This document shows, in pieces, positions 32,875 through 40,677 of a stretch of 64,000 nt of DNA. Position 1 is the first letter of the stretch, and every line of letters starts with the position of its first letter. The stretch comes from Bacteroidaceae bacterium (GTDB lineage Bacteria; Bacteroidota; Bacteroidia; Bacteroidales; Bacteroidaceae). The stretch covers positions 1 to 64,000 of the forward strand of contig JAILPK010000014.1 of assembly GCA_024699495.1 (NCBI GenBank). Reading direction: 5' to 3'. The notes below the pieces were generated by a model. That model saw only the letters and a list, made by a program, of their open reading frames with translations. It made no database searches and was not told where the DNA came from. A program made the position numbers and the translations under genes.

Positions 32875-34482
32875 TTAGCGGTCTCTCTTGCCGCCCCCGA
32901 AGAATTTGCGGCGGGATTCCTGCCGCGCTTCGCGGTTAGCTCCTTTCGGACGATAATCATGCGAACGGGAGCCGCGCTCGTCATCTCTGCGGAATTCTCT
33001 ACCTGAAGGCCTCCCCTCGTCATCTCTGCGGAATTCCCGGCCATAGGGTTTGCGCCCCTCAGTCCTGCGGCCACCACGTCCGAACCTACTTTCGCGGCCT
33101 CCTCTCTCATCACCGTCGTCATCACGTCTGAACCGGCGTCGCTCGCCATCGCCTTCGCGTCGCGAATATTTATTATAACGGTGGCGCTCGTCTCCCTCGT
33201 CGCTGAAACGACGCGGACGTATTTCAAGCCCCTCTTCATCGTCGTCATCAAAGCGGCGCTTGAATTCACGCTTCTGCTTAAACCTGTGCTTGTCGGCCAT
33301 CTGCCGGCGTTCTTCATCAGTCTTCACTGTCCCGCCTGTGGCGCGATGGTCTTCCAGGCGACCGGAGAAAAGAACATACTTGCGCAGCTCACATTCCAAA
33401 GAGCCGTTATACAGAGGGGTCTTCAAAGATGGTTTCAGCCCAATCTCGTCAAAACACTCCTCACGATAGCTCAGCACCCACGCTTCGCCCCCGGCAAACT
33501 CGTGTTTCAAGGTGGTCCCAATCATCTTATAAAGACCGAGGAGGTCAGGACTGGAAATTCGCTCGCCGTAAGGAGGATTCATAACCATAATAGCCTGTCC
33601 GAATGGTTTCTTGAAGTCCTTAAAATCCTGCATCTCTACAGTGATATATTTGGTGAGACCTGCGGCGCGGACATTTCGGAGTGCTATTCCAACCGCTTTG
33701 GCGTCAACATCGCGGGCATAGATATGATGTGTAAACTCACGGTCGTGGCTGTCATCGTCAAAAATACTCTCGAACAGTTCCTTGTCAAAGTCAGGCCATT
33801 TTTCGAAAGCAAATTCCTTGCGGAAGACACCAGGCATGATGCCGCACGCAATCAGAGCTGCCTCGATGGCGAAAGTGCCGCTGCCGCACATCGGGTCGAT
33901 GAAATCACATTCTCCCTGCCACCCCGTCATCATGATAATTCCTGCAGCAAGCACCTCGTTGAGCGGTGCAGCAACGGATTCTGTGCGGTAACCGCGGCGG
34001 TGAAGGCTCTCCCCACTGCTGTCCAGAGCGAGTGTTGCGTCGTCTTCAGCTATATGTATATGCAGTTGGATGTCAGGATTAGAGACACTCACGTTCGGGC
34101 GGTTGCCACTACGCTCTCGGAACTGGTCCGCAATAGCGTCTTTCACCTTATAAGCCACAAACTTCGAGTGTGTGAACTCTTCGGAAAACACCACGCTGTC
34201 AACGGCGAACGTGGTTTGTGGTGTCAGATACTCCGACCAGTCTATAGCTTTCACAGCCTCATAGACATCGTCTGCGCTTCTGGCCTTGAATCGCTTGATC
34301 GGCTTCAGGATTCGAATAGCCGTCCGGAGACAGAAATTAGCCTTGTACATCATCTCTTTGTCTCCACTGAAAGTAACCATGCGGCGCCCGATCTGAATAT
34401 CGTCAGCACCCAGTTCGGTCAGTTCTCTGGCGAGCAGCGGTTCCAACCCCTGGAAGGTCTTAGCGATTAATTCGTTCTTCAT
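32875..34482 (-). CDS. rlmL: THUMP-domain 23S rRNA guanine methyltransferase (RlmL type) with Arg/Gly/Asp-rich tail
   Basis: Methylates a guanine N2 in 23S rRNA (position 2445 in E. coli numbering, from family knowledge). The start ATG at 34482 gives 'MKNELIAKTFQGLEPLLARELTELGA'; the track's extension upstream is rejected. The N-terminal THUMP region ('VVFSEEFTHSKFVAYKVKDAI') precedes the methyltransferase domain with 'FIDPMCGSGTFAIEAALIA', 'YARDVDAKAVGIAL' and catalytic 'VMNPPYGERI' near residue 305. It lacks the second (RlmK) half of the E. coli enzyme, as usual in this phylum. The last ~150 residues are a disordered Arg/Asp/Gly tail with repeats like 'YGREFRRDDEG', probably RNA-binding. 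It is followed upstream by cysE. Confidence 0.9.
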   Translation of the reverse strand: MKNELIAKTFQGLEPLLARELTELGADDIQIGRRMVTFSGDKEMMYKANFCLRTAIRILKPIKRFKARSADDVYEAVKAIDWSEYLTPQTTFAVDSVVFSEEFTHSKFVAYKVKDAIADQFRERSGNRPNVSVSNPDIQLHIHIAEDDATLALDSSGESLHRRGYRTESVAAPLNEVLAAGIIMMTGWQGECDFIDPMCGSGTFAIEAALIACGIMPGVFRKEFAFEKWPDFDKELFESIFDDDSHDREFTHHIYARDVDAKAVGIALRNVRAAGLTKYITVEMQDFKDFKKPFGQAIMVMNPPYGERISSPDLLGLYKMIGTTLKHEFAGGEAWVLSYREECFDEIGLKPSLKTPLYNGSLECELRKYVLFSGRLEDHRATGGTVKTDEERRQMADKHRFKQKREFKRRFDDDDEEGLEIRPRRFSDEGDERHRYNKYSRREGDGERRRFRRDDDGDERGGRESRFGRGGRRTEGRKPYGREFRRDDEGRPSGREFRRDDERGSRSHDYRPKGANREARQESRRKFFGGGKRDR

Positions 34483-34581
34483 ATTTTTATTTACTTGTTG
34501 TTTCTTGTTGTTCGTTATTATCCTTTTTTTAACCTGTAGAATCCCCCGTCGCTTCATATTCGGGGATAAAGACGTGGTTGC

Positions 34582-35502
34582 TTACCGTTGGTATTTGTTC
34601 TGAAGGATCCGCTCGCCCGGAGCAACGTCCTCAGTAACCCAGATGTTACCGCCGATAACCGCATCATTTCCGATATGTATTCGGCCCAAGATGGTGCTAT
34701 TTGCATAAACTATGACATTGTTGCCAAGAATTGGGTGGCGCGCAATTCCCTTTATCGGATTTCCGTCAGCATCTACAGGGAAACTCTTTGCCCCGAGAGT
34801 GACACCCTGATACAATTTCACATTGTTGCCTATAATGCATGTTGCGCCTATAACCACTCCGGTTCCGTGGTCTATGGTGAAGTGGTGTCCTATCGTAGCT
34901 CCAGGATGGATGTCAATGCCAGTCTCCGAATGTGCCATTTCTGTGATGATGCGCGGGATGAGAGGCACACCAAGCAATAGCAGTTCGTGGGCTATGCGAT
35001 AGCTGGTGATTGCTTTTATCACTGGATAACATGAGACTACCTCCTCGTAATTTTCTGCTGCAGGATCACCGAGATAGGCAGCCTCGACATCTGTGGCCAA
35101 AGTCTGGCGCAGCATAGGCAACTTACTTATAAACTCACGGGCCAACTCGCTCGTCTTATATCTCCGCTTTTCCTGCGACGACGACATCATCGGGCCATCG
35201 GCTTCTGTCTCGTCGAATCCCGTAGAGAAGCACAAGCCCGCCTGAATCTGCTCGCACAGGATTACATAGAGTTTTTCCAAAGCCACTCCCATGTGGTAAA
35301 TCAGGTTCTGATTGTTGACATTGCTCTTTCCATAGAAGCCCGGAAAGAGAATGCTCCTACATAAATCCATAGCCTCCGCTAAAGCGGTCTGTGAAGGCAG
35401 CGGGTCGCCGTCGCGGTGTTCGTGAAAGAGGCCGCAGAGTGACTCCGGGCTTGAGAGTTCCCTTGCGATGGAATTAAGCAGATCTTGTGAAGATGGTAAC
35501 AC
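34582..35502 (-). CDS. cysE: Serine O-acetyltransferase
   Basis: Makes O-acetylserine from serine and acetyl-CoA, the first committed step of cysteine synthesis. The 306-residue protein has an alpha-helical N-terminal half ('AYLGDPAAENYEEVVSCYPVIKAI', 'RIAHELLLLGVPLIPRIITEMAHSETGIDIHPGA') and a left-handed beta-helix of hexapeptide repeats ('IGHHFTIDHGTGVVIGATCIIGNNVKLYQGVTLGA') with the catalytic His/Asp. It is longer at the N-terminus than E. coli CysE, like the EpsC-type enzyme. No ATG fits; an in-frame stop lies upstream, so GTG at 35502 is the likely start. It may share a transcript with the methyltransferase gene 99 bases downstream. Cysteine synthase is not in the window. Confidence 0.92.
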   Translation of the reverse strand: MLPSSQDLLNSIARELSSPESLCGLFHEHRDGDPLPSQTALAEAMDLCRSILFPGFYGKSNVNNQNLIYHMGVALEKLYVILCEQIQAGLCFSTGFDETEADGPMMSSSQEKRRYKTSELAREFISKLPMLRQTLATDVEAAYLGDPAAENYEEVVSCYPVIKAITSYRIAHELLLLGVPLIPRIITEMAHSETGIDIHPGATIGHHFTIDHGTGVVIGATCIIGNNVKLYQGVTLGAKSFPVDADGNPIKGIARHPILGNNVIVYANSTILGRIHIGNDAVIGGNIWVTEDVAPGERILQNKYQR

Positions 35503-35538
35503 TTTGGTAATGATTTATAGATGTTCTTATATTGGGAA

Positions 35539-35895
35539 TTAAATATGAGCTATTATACTGAACGCCAGATATCCTATTATGAAGCTTGAGGCGTTGCAAA
35601 GAAGACTGTAGGCAGCAGCTCTCCGGATATTGTTAAGGAAGCAATAATACCAGAAGGCTTCAACTGTGACCACCGACACCTCCCCGATGACTATGCTTCT
35701 CAATGAATAACAGAAATGTATCACACACAGGTTCAGCGTTATGTTTGTTATGAGGTTTATCAGAACTGACGAATGGCGAACTCGCTTATCCGGCTCTCTG
35801 AGCAGCACAAGCACCACATATTCGATGATGATTGTAGGGATTGTCGCTGTGAACAAAATGCCTGAGAGGGTATATATGATTGTCAGGGAGTCCAT
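35539..35895 (-). CDS. Small membrane protein of unknown function
   Basis: A 118-residue protein with about four membrane segments: 'IIYTLSGILFTATIPTIIIEYVVLVLL', 'VLINLITNITLNLCVIHFCY', 'TVEAFWYYCFLNNIRRAAAYSLL' and 'SFIIGYLAFSIIAHI'. The charged loop 'REPDKRVRH' follows the first segment. It sits 55 bases downstream of the MFS transporter gene on the same strand and probably shares its promoter. I do not recognise a family. The consistent hydrophobic pattern and operon position suggest it is a real gene rather than noise. Confidence 0.6.
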   Translation of the reverse strand: MDSLTIIYTLSGILFTATIPTIIIEYVVLVLLREPDKRVRHSSVLINLITNITLNLCVIHFCYSLRSIVIGEVSVVTVEAFWYYCFLNNIRRAAAYSLLCNASSFIIGYLAFSIIAHI

Positions 35896-35950
35896 CGTCA
35901 GCAGGTGGTTGTGTCGTTAAGTGGATTATTCTGAATGAGAGTTTACGTAT

Positions 35951-36952
35951 TTATGTCAGAGCTATCAGATATGGAGGGATGAGTGCGGCTGCAAGCAGTC
36001 CGAATGCGAGCCCTTCTCGTCTCGGAAGCAAGCGGTTAGCGAGATACAAAGTAATAGGCATAGTGCAATTTATGGCGAAGATGCCCCCTATTACGGCGAC
36101 ATTAGTTGCCCCGAGGGGGATGCTGCCAAGGCTTCCGCAGGTATCTGCGCCTCCAATCATAATGATATATGCACACACCGCAACCACGAGGAGACTGAGC
36201 AGCGCAGCAGGTACCCACCCTATCGCTTTCGATATGAACCCGCCAGCCATTTTTCCAAACATGGTTACTGCTGCCAGAATCATAATGGAGCGGTCAGTCC
36301 TTTCTATCCCTTCAGCAAACACGCCTCCTACATACGATCGGAACATAACGAAAGACATTATCGCAAGCAGCAACAAACTCACCAAGGGGAGACCAACTGC
36401 GGAAGTTTCTCTCTCGCGCGCTTCGCACTTGCCGCGACTGTACATCATCCAGACGCCCACCCAGACAGCGGCCTGCAGGCCAAATAGCAGAGCCAGCGAG
36501 CACAAAACCATTCCTGCAGCCAGGCCAAGTGCGCCAGTTGAAACGAACACTCCGAGTGAGCGCATATCGTTGTCCGACTGAAGAGCCACTGCCCTTCCGC
36601 CCCAGACATGAAACAGGGAGTTGCCCATCCCCATCAGCGTAGCTGAAACCGCCATAAACCATCCCGAAGGAGCCCACGCCGCATTCTTCCCCGCAGCCAA
36701 ACAGCCAAGGGCGCCGACAGTAAGCAGAGCTGCCGAAGATAACAGAATCGTGCCCTGCCGCTCAGTCCGGTCTGCCACACTGCCCGTAAGGGGCTGGCTC
36801 AGGAATGCCCACAGGTTATATACGACGAAGACGCTTAGGATATCTGCAGCCCCGCAGTCGGAGGCCATAAGATACAAGGCACATCCACACATTCCATCTA
36901 CGAGAAGATGAAGAACGGAACAAATGAGTACAGAACGATGTATCGGATTCAT
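35951..36952 (-). CDS. MFS-type transporter
   Basis: A 333-residue membrane protein with about ten or eleven hydrophobic segments. The cytoplasmic loop between helices 2 and 3 reads 'GSVADRTERQGTILLSSA', the G-x(3)-D-R-x-x-R-R-like MFS motif. The second half repeats this with 'MFGKMAGGFISKAIGWVPAALL'. 'MGMGNSLFHVWGGRAV' resembles the fosmidomycin-resistance/Fsr branch of the superfamily. It is shorter than the usual 400 residues. ATG 36952 is chosen because the perfect promoter lies directly upstream and the track's TTG (36997) would lie upstream of that promoter. Substrate unknown. Confidence 0.8.
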   Translation of the reverse strand: MNPIHRSVLICSVLHLLVDGMCGCALYLMASDCGAADILSVFVVYNLWAFLSQPLTGSVADRTERQGTILLSSAALLTVGALGCLAAGKNAAWAPSGWFMAVSATLMGMGNSLFHVWGGRAVALQSDNDMRSLGVFVSTGALGLAAGMVLCSLALLFGLQAAVWVGVWMMYSRGKCEARERETSAVGLPLVSLLLLAIMSFVMFRSYVGGVFAEGIERTDRSIMILAAVTMFGKMAGGFISKAIGWVPAALLSLLVVAVCAYIIMIGGADTCGSLGSIPLGATNVAVIGGIFAINCTMPITLYLANRLLPRREGLAFGLLAAALIPPYLIALT

Positions 36953-36962
36953 AAAAGCGCGG

Positions 36963-36993
36963 CAAAAGTACTTGTTTCCCTCCAAACGGCAAA
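36963..36993 (-). promoter_or_regulatory. Promoter of the MFS gene
   Basis: Minus strand TTTG (36990-36993), a 19-base spacer and TACTTTTG (36963-36970). Only 10 bases separate the -7 box from the ATG at 36952, so the leader is very short. Confidence 0.8.
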
Positions 36994-37031
36994 GCAAAGC
37001 AATACTTTTTCTGAAAAAATAGTTCTAATAC

Positions 37032-37493
37032 CTATTTTAGAAGGGTTTCATCCAAGTCATCCATAGTGTAGCCGCGTGAAAGAGCAAAACGAATCAGCTT
37101 CGCCCTTCGGACACGTGGATCCTCGTCTTTCAGAGTGCGCGCCTTGGCCTCCATCGCAGAACACAGCTTTTGCAGATAGTCGGCCCGTGACCCCTCAGAA
37201 TCCATCTCGTCGGCTATCGCTGCTGCTATCTCGTCGGCGGGAAGCCCTTTCTGGCGCAGCCCCATCTCTATCTTCATGCGCCCCCAACGGGCAAAAAGCA
37301 CTTTGTCCCGCACATAAGCGTGGCAGAAACGCTCCGCAGAGAGGAATCCCTCTTCATAGAGGCGCTCTATGACACGGTCTGCGTCAGCGTCCGGCAGACC
37401 GCCGCGACGCATTTTCTCGCGCAGGTCTTTCTCACAGTATTCTGCGGAAGAGCACAGCGCTGCCATTTTGGGCAGCGCTGTCTCATAGGTCAT
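37032..37493 (-). CDS. recX: Regulatory protein RecX
   Basis: A small modulator that binds RecA filaments and dampens strand exchange. The 153-residue all-helical protein shows the three-helix RecX repeats: 'MAALCSSAEYCEKDLREKMRRGGLPDADADRVIERLYEEGFLSAERF' and 'WGRMKIEMGLRQKGLPADEIAAAI', and a final repeat ending 'IRFALSRGYTMDDL'. The Bacteroidota signature of two cysteines in the first repeat is present. The ATG at 37493 is preferred over a TTG four codons upstream. recA is not in the window. It lies between the MFS gene and the DUF4332 gene, all on the minus strand. Confidence 0.88.
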   Translation of the reverse strand: MTYETALPKMAALCSSAEYCEKDLREKMRRGGLPDADADRVIERLYEEGFLSAERFCHAYVRDKVLFARWGRMKIEMGLRQKGLPADEIAAAIADEMDSEGSRADYLQKLCSAMEAKARTLKDEDPRVRRAKLIRFALSRGYTMDDLDETLLK

Positions 37494-37514
37494 CTGTTTT
37501 CTCAAAACGTCAGT

Positions 37515-37922
37515 TTAGTAGCTTACTTTGGGCTCCATTTCCTTTGCCTGGTCAATCATCTTCTGCACTTCCTTAACCGACGGCACTCTGTTGACCAGAT
37601 TCTTCTGCGAGTTCACTTCCTCGAGTTTCGGCACCAGATTCTCGGCCACCCTATGGCGGAATTCTTTCACGGTGTCAACTCCGGCTGCTTCAAGCAGTTC
37701 GGCAAACTGAGGGCCTACGCCGCTGATACGGAACAGGTCAGCGTGATTTGTCCAGCGCAGTATCAGTTTTTCGCTGATGCCAGTGGCCTCGGCCAGTTCC
37801 TTGCGCCCCTTTGCAACGGCACATTTCTCCAGCAGTTCTTCCACTTTATTGATTCCTGCTGCATTCAGTTTCTCAGCATAGACGTCACCCACGCCCTCAA
37901 TGTCAATAATCTTGTAGCTCAT
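37515..37922 (-). CDS. DUF4332 (helix-hairpin-helix) protein
   Basis: A 135-residue protein beginning 'MSYKIIDIEGVGDVYAEKL'. Two helix-hairpin-helix-type segments, 'IEGVGDVYAEKLNAAGI' and 'ISGVGPQFAELLEAAGVDTV', match the DUF4332 family, which resembles nonspecific DNA-binding domains. Role unknown; a DNA- or protein-contact function is suggested by the fold. The track's longer ORF adds an AT-rich, non-conserved leader that overlaps the promoter, so ATG 37922 is the start. It ends 21 bases before recX on the same strand, so cotranscription is likely. Confidence 0.8.
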   Translation of the reverse strand: MSYKIIDIEGVGDVYAEKLNAAGINKVEELLEKCAVAKGRKELAEATGISEKLILRWTNHADLFRISGVGPQFAELLEAAGVDTVKEFRHRVAENLVPKLEEVNSQKNLVNRVPSVKEVQKMIDQAKEMEPKVSY

Positions 37923-37980
37923 AATTTCTTTTGGGTTTAAAAGGATTAAAAAGATTAGTATTAAAGTCTTGAATACGCCG

Positions 37981-37988
37981 CAAATATA
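37981..37988 (-). promoter_or_regulatory. -7 box for the DUF4332-recX transcript
   Basis: Minus strand TATATTTG 58 bases upstream of ATG 37922, with CTTGC near -33. It lies between the DUF4332 start and the anSME stop. Confidence 0.6.
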
Positions 37989-37999
37989 CAAAATTATAT

Positions 38000-39130
38000 T
38001 TATCTGCAAGAATTTCCAGATAAAATATTGGCAGGTGGCCGGCCAGAGAGCAATTCTTTAGACATAAAAGACATGGAGGGGGCGACATGAGAAAAGAATT
38101 TGCGGTATCCAGCGCACAGACGATTAAGGCCGGACTCCCCGTCGGCGGTCGTTGCGGTGCGCAGGCGGGGACACTCTCCCCGGCAGGCAAAGAGCCACCT
38201 GCAAGCCTTACACTGACGGGGCAGGGACAGTTCCTTGTCCTTACCGAACTGAATCTGCCTCCTGCTATACAGAAGGGACGCTATGGTGTCCCCCTCCATA
38301 ATATTTCCGAGGCGGTGGGCCGAGTCCACAAAATGGTCGCACATATATACATCACCATTGGATTCTATCACAGCAGCATGGCCGCAGGTCCTCGACATGG
38401 AGCACACTCCGGGCGTCTCACCGACCCAGTTGGCCAAAGTGGCGTCGAACATCTGCACAAATACACTTCCCACGTCGCTGCGCACCCATTCGTCATAAAC
38501 ACCACACAGGAAATCGCCCCAGGCCTCGGACTCCAGTTCCTCCCCGACTGGGGTAAACTGAATAAACCTGCACTTTAGGGTATCCCTGAAAAAGCGGTAG
38601 AATGCCTGCGGGTGCTGCAGGTTTGCGCGGTTCACTGTTGCCATCACATTCCACTCCACATGATACTTATTCAGAAGATCCGCCGCTCGCATGACACGGT
38701 CAAAAGTCGGGGCTCCGCTCCGTGTCCGGCGCCCTTCATCATGCATAGACTGAGGCCCGTCGATGCTCAAACCCACCAACCACCCATGTTGAGCCAGAAA
38801 CCGGCTCCACTCATCAGTCAGCAGTGTGCCGTTAGTCTGTAGCGCATTTGCAATCCTCATTCCATGACCATATTGCCTTTGGAATTTCAACACCCTGCGA
38901 TAGAAAGGCAAACCAGCTAAAGTGGGTTCGCCGCCATGCCATGTGAAGAGAACATCCGGCATGCTCTGGGCCTCTATATACTGCCTGACAAAGGTCTCCA
39001 ACACAGTGTCTGACATCACTCCTCCGCCAGTTTGTCTGTCTAAATAATAGCAATAACGGCAGTTTAAGTTGCAAGCCGAGCCAACAGGCTTGGCCATAAC
39101 ATACAGAGGGTGGGAAAATGGTTGAATCAT
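38000..39130 (-). CDS. Anaerobic sulfatase-maturating enzyme (radical SAM, SPASM)
   Basis: Converts the active-site Ser or Cys of sulfatases to formylglycine in the cytoplasm before export. The 376-residue protein starts at ATG 39130 ('MIQPFSHPLYVMAKPVGSAC'). The radical SAM cluster motif is 'CNLNCRYC' (CxxxCxxC). Further signatures are 'FTWHGGEPTLAGLPFYRRVL', 'NALQTNGTLL' and 'VGLSIDGP'. The C-terminal SPASM-like part carries auxiliary cluster cysteines ('GVCSMSRTCG', 'DVYMCDHFV', 'CKACRWLFACRGECPR'). It is the natural partner of the Ser-type sulfatase at 20.0-21.7 kb. It has no sulfatase next to it, suggesting one maturase serves many sulfatases in the genome. Confidence 0.92.
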   Translation of the reverse strand: MIQPFSHPLYVMAKPVGSACNLNCRYCYYLDRQTGGGVMSDTVLETFVRQYIEAQSMPDVLFTWHGGEPTLAGLPFYRRVLKFQRQYGHGMRIANALQTNGTLLTDEWSRFLAQHGWLVGLSIDGPQSMHDEGRRTRSGAPTFDRVMRAADLLNKYHVEWNVMATVNRANLQHPQAFYRFFRDTLKCRFIQFTPVGEELESEAWGDFLCGVYDEWVRSDVGSVFVQMFDATLANWVGETPGVCSMSRTCGHAAVIESNGDVYMCDHFVDSAHRLGNIMEGDTIASLLYSRRQIQFGKDKELSLPRQCKACRWLFACRGECPRLRTATTADGESGLNRLCAGYRKFFSHVAPSMSFMSKELLSGRPPANILSGNSCR

Positions 39131-39640
39131 AATCACTGAGGCTGTTTGGAATTGTGAGGCTGTTCATTTAGTTGACGAGTTGACAAGTTGACGAGTTGCT
39201 TCTTTAAGAAGATTGGTAATGATTTAACTACTTTTCTCTACTTAACCACTTGGCGCTCCTTAGCTCCTAAACTCCTTGTCTTCTTATCTCTATGTCCACA
39301 AAACTTCTTAAGTTAATGTTGATGATTATGGAGTTTTTTTTGAATGAAACTATACTTCAAAATACATCGAGGTGTATTTGCATTTACATCGAGGTGTATT
39401 TGCATTTACACCTCGATGTATTTTATGGTATGCCTAAATGGGTTAAAATACGAAACAAGATGAGAAACTTTATAGGTTATGATATAACAATTCTAAGCCT
39501 GGTCTAAGCCGAAAAAGCCAACAGCAAATAAGGCAACAGCCACGACTAACATTACTCAAGAACTCATAAACTCAAGAGCTCATAAACTCACAAGTACGGT
39601 CTATCACGCCAGCCCGTCAGCTGTCAGTTGCCGTTTAGGC
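39131..39640. other. Intergenic region with a palindrome locus
   Basis: No gene. It holds 'GTTGACGAGTTGACAAGTTG' text near 39172 (related to the 16.4-kb array), the TACATCGAGGTGTA palindrome locus, and 'AACTCATAAACTCA' repeats near 39560. The 71-codon ORF at 39292 spans the palindromes and is rejected. Confidence 0.6.
39363..39420. repeat. TACACCTCGATGTA-family palindrome, locus B
   Basis: Two direct copies TACATCGAGGTGTA (39363-39376 and 39385-39398) are followed by the inverse TACACCTCGATGTA (39407-39420), all at 22-base spacing. A 14-bp perfect stem with an 8-base loop can form between the last two. Confidence 0.85.
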
Positions 39641-40468
39641 TCACCTCAACTCACAGACTACGAATCTTTCTTTGTCAAAGCAATCACGTAGGATGTGCGA
39701 GTCGCTGAATTCCATTTGAGAGAACAGACGGGCGACATCTGCGGCAAGGGATGTATTTACTTCCACCGCAACTATGCCTCCATGGCGCAGACGACGCTGC
39801 CCCACGGTGGCGATGGCCCGATAGAAGAGCAGGGGATCATCATCTGGAACAAAAAGAGCTGATGGGGGCTCGAATGAAGAGACGGTCATCGACATTGTTT
39901 CCCGCTCAGACTGTCGGACATAAGGAGGGTTTGAGACTATGCAATCCAGCTGTGGCAAGCGGCTGCACAGGGCATCCGCATCGAGCATATCTTGTAATAG
40001 AAATTCTATGTCGGCCCCAAGAAGCGCTGCGTTCTGCCTCGCTATATTCAGGGCTTTTTCACTAACGTCAACGGCTACGGTCTGTTTGGGCTCCCGCTCT
40101 AAGGCGGCGGATATAGCTATGCACCCGCTGCCTGTTCCCAGGTCGGCGACGACAGAGCCGAAGGGGATGAGATCTGTCAGCATCTCCGTCTCAGGGCGGG
40201 GAATAAGTACGTCGGGGCTGACGAGAAAACGCTTTCCGCGGAAGGTGGCCGAGCCGAGAACATACTGCACAGGAGCTCCGGAAAGCAATTCATGCATTAT
40301 TTTTTCCAATTCTTGGCGGTCTTTTGCAGATAAAGCCTTATCTTTGCCCAGCAAAAGGTCGGAAAGCGACAAACCAAAACGCTCCTCCATCACCGTCCGC
40401 ACTATGGCGGTAGCCTCACCGCGGCCGTGCAAAGGAGTCAGCAGAGAGATGTATTCGCTGTAATTCAT
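39641..40468 (-). CDS. prmC: Release factor glutamine methyltransferase
   Basis: Methylates the GGQ glutamine of peptide release factors with S-adenosylmethionine, which is needed for efficient termination. The 275-residue protein has a helical N-terminal domain ('YISLLTPLHGRGEATAIVRTVME'), 'RFLVSPDVLIPRPETEMLTD' (substrate-binding), the SAM motif 'VADLGTGSGCIAIS' and the catalytic 'VSNPPYVRQSE'. The ATG at 40468 lies only four bases after a consensus -7 box, so the transcript may be leaderless or nearly so. It is divergent from ribD, with a 209-base gap holding 28-bp imperfect repeats. Confidence 0.94.
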   Translation of the reverse strand: MNYSEYISLLTPLHGRGEATAIVRTVMEERFGLSLSDLLLGKDKALSAKDRQELEKIMHELLSGAPVQYVLGSATFRGKRFLVSPDVLIPRPETEMLTDLIPFGSVVADLGTGSGCIAISAALEREPKQTVAVDVSEKALNIARQNAALLGADIEFLLQDMLDADALCSRLPQLDCIVSNPPYVRQSERETMSMTVSSFEPPSALFVPDDDPLLFYRAIATVGQRRLRHGGIVAVEVNTSLAADVARLFSQMEFSDSHILRDCFDKERFVVCELR

Positions 40469-40472
40469 GGCG

Positions 40473-40480
40473 CAAAGATA
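40473..40480 (-). promoter_or_regulatory. -7 box immediately in front of prmC
   Basis: Minus strand TATCTTTG followed by CGCC and the ATG. With the normal start about 5-7 bases after the box, the RNA would begin at or next to the AUG. Confidence 0.6.
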
Positions 40481-40534
40481 AGCAAAAGAATTCTTAAAAG
40501 GCCTTAAGAGGAAAGATTTTTTAATGGAGTTAAC

Positions 40535-40677
40535 AAGAATGAATCCTTAAAAGGCTGAACCGGAAGAGAATATTTTAAGTGGCTAAACTGCAGAGTATTT
40601 ATTAAGCGGCTTAACAGGAAGAGAATTTATTAAGCAGCTTAACAGGAAGAGAAAGTCTTAAATGGCTAAACAGGAAA
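40535..40677. repeat. 28-bp imperfect direct repeats upstream of ribD
   Basis: Units like 'TTAAGCGGCTTAACAGGAAG' (followed by AGAATTTA) recur about every 28 bases from near 40550 to the ribD start; two copies near 40603 and 40631 are almost identical and others are diverged. The last copy ends 'CTAAACAGGAAAATG', the ribD start itself. No FMN riboswitch fold is recognisable here. Confidence 0.6.

Noticed and set aside
33181-34470. 429-codon plus-strand ORF opposite the RNA methyltransferase
   Set aside because: Shadow of a confidently identified gene; no recognisable motifs.
40469-40677. FMN riboswitch in front of ribD
   Set aside because: No conserved RFN core found by eye; the region is occupied by the 28-bp repeats.
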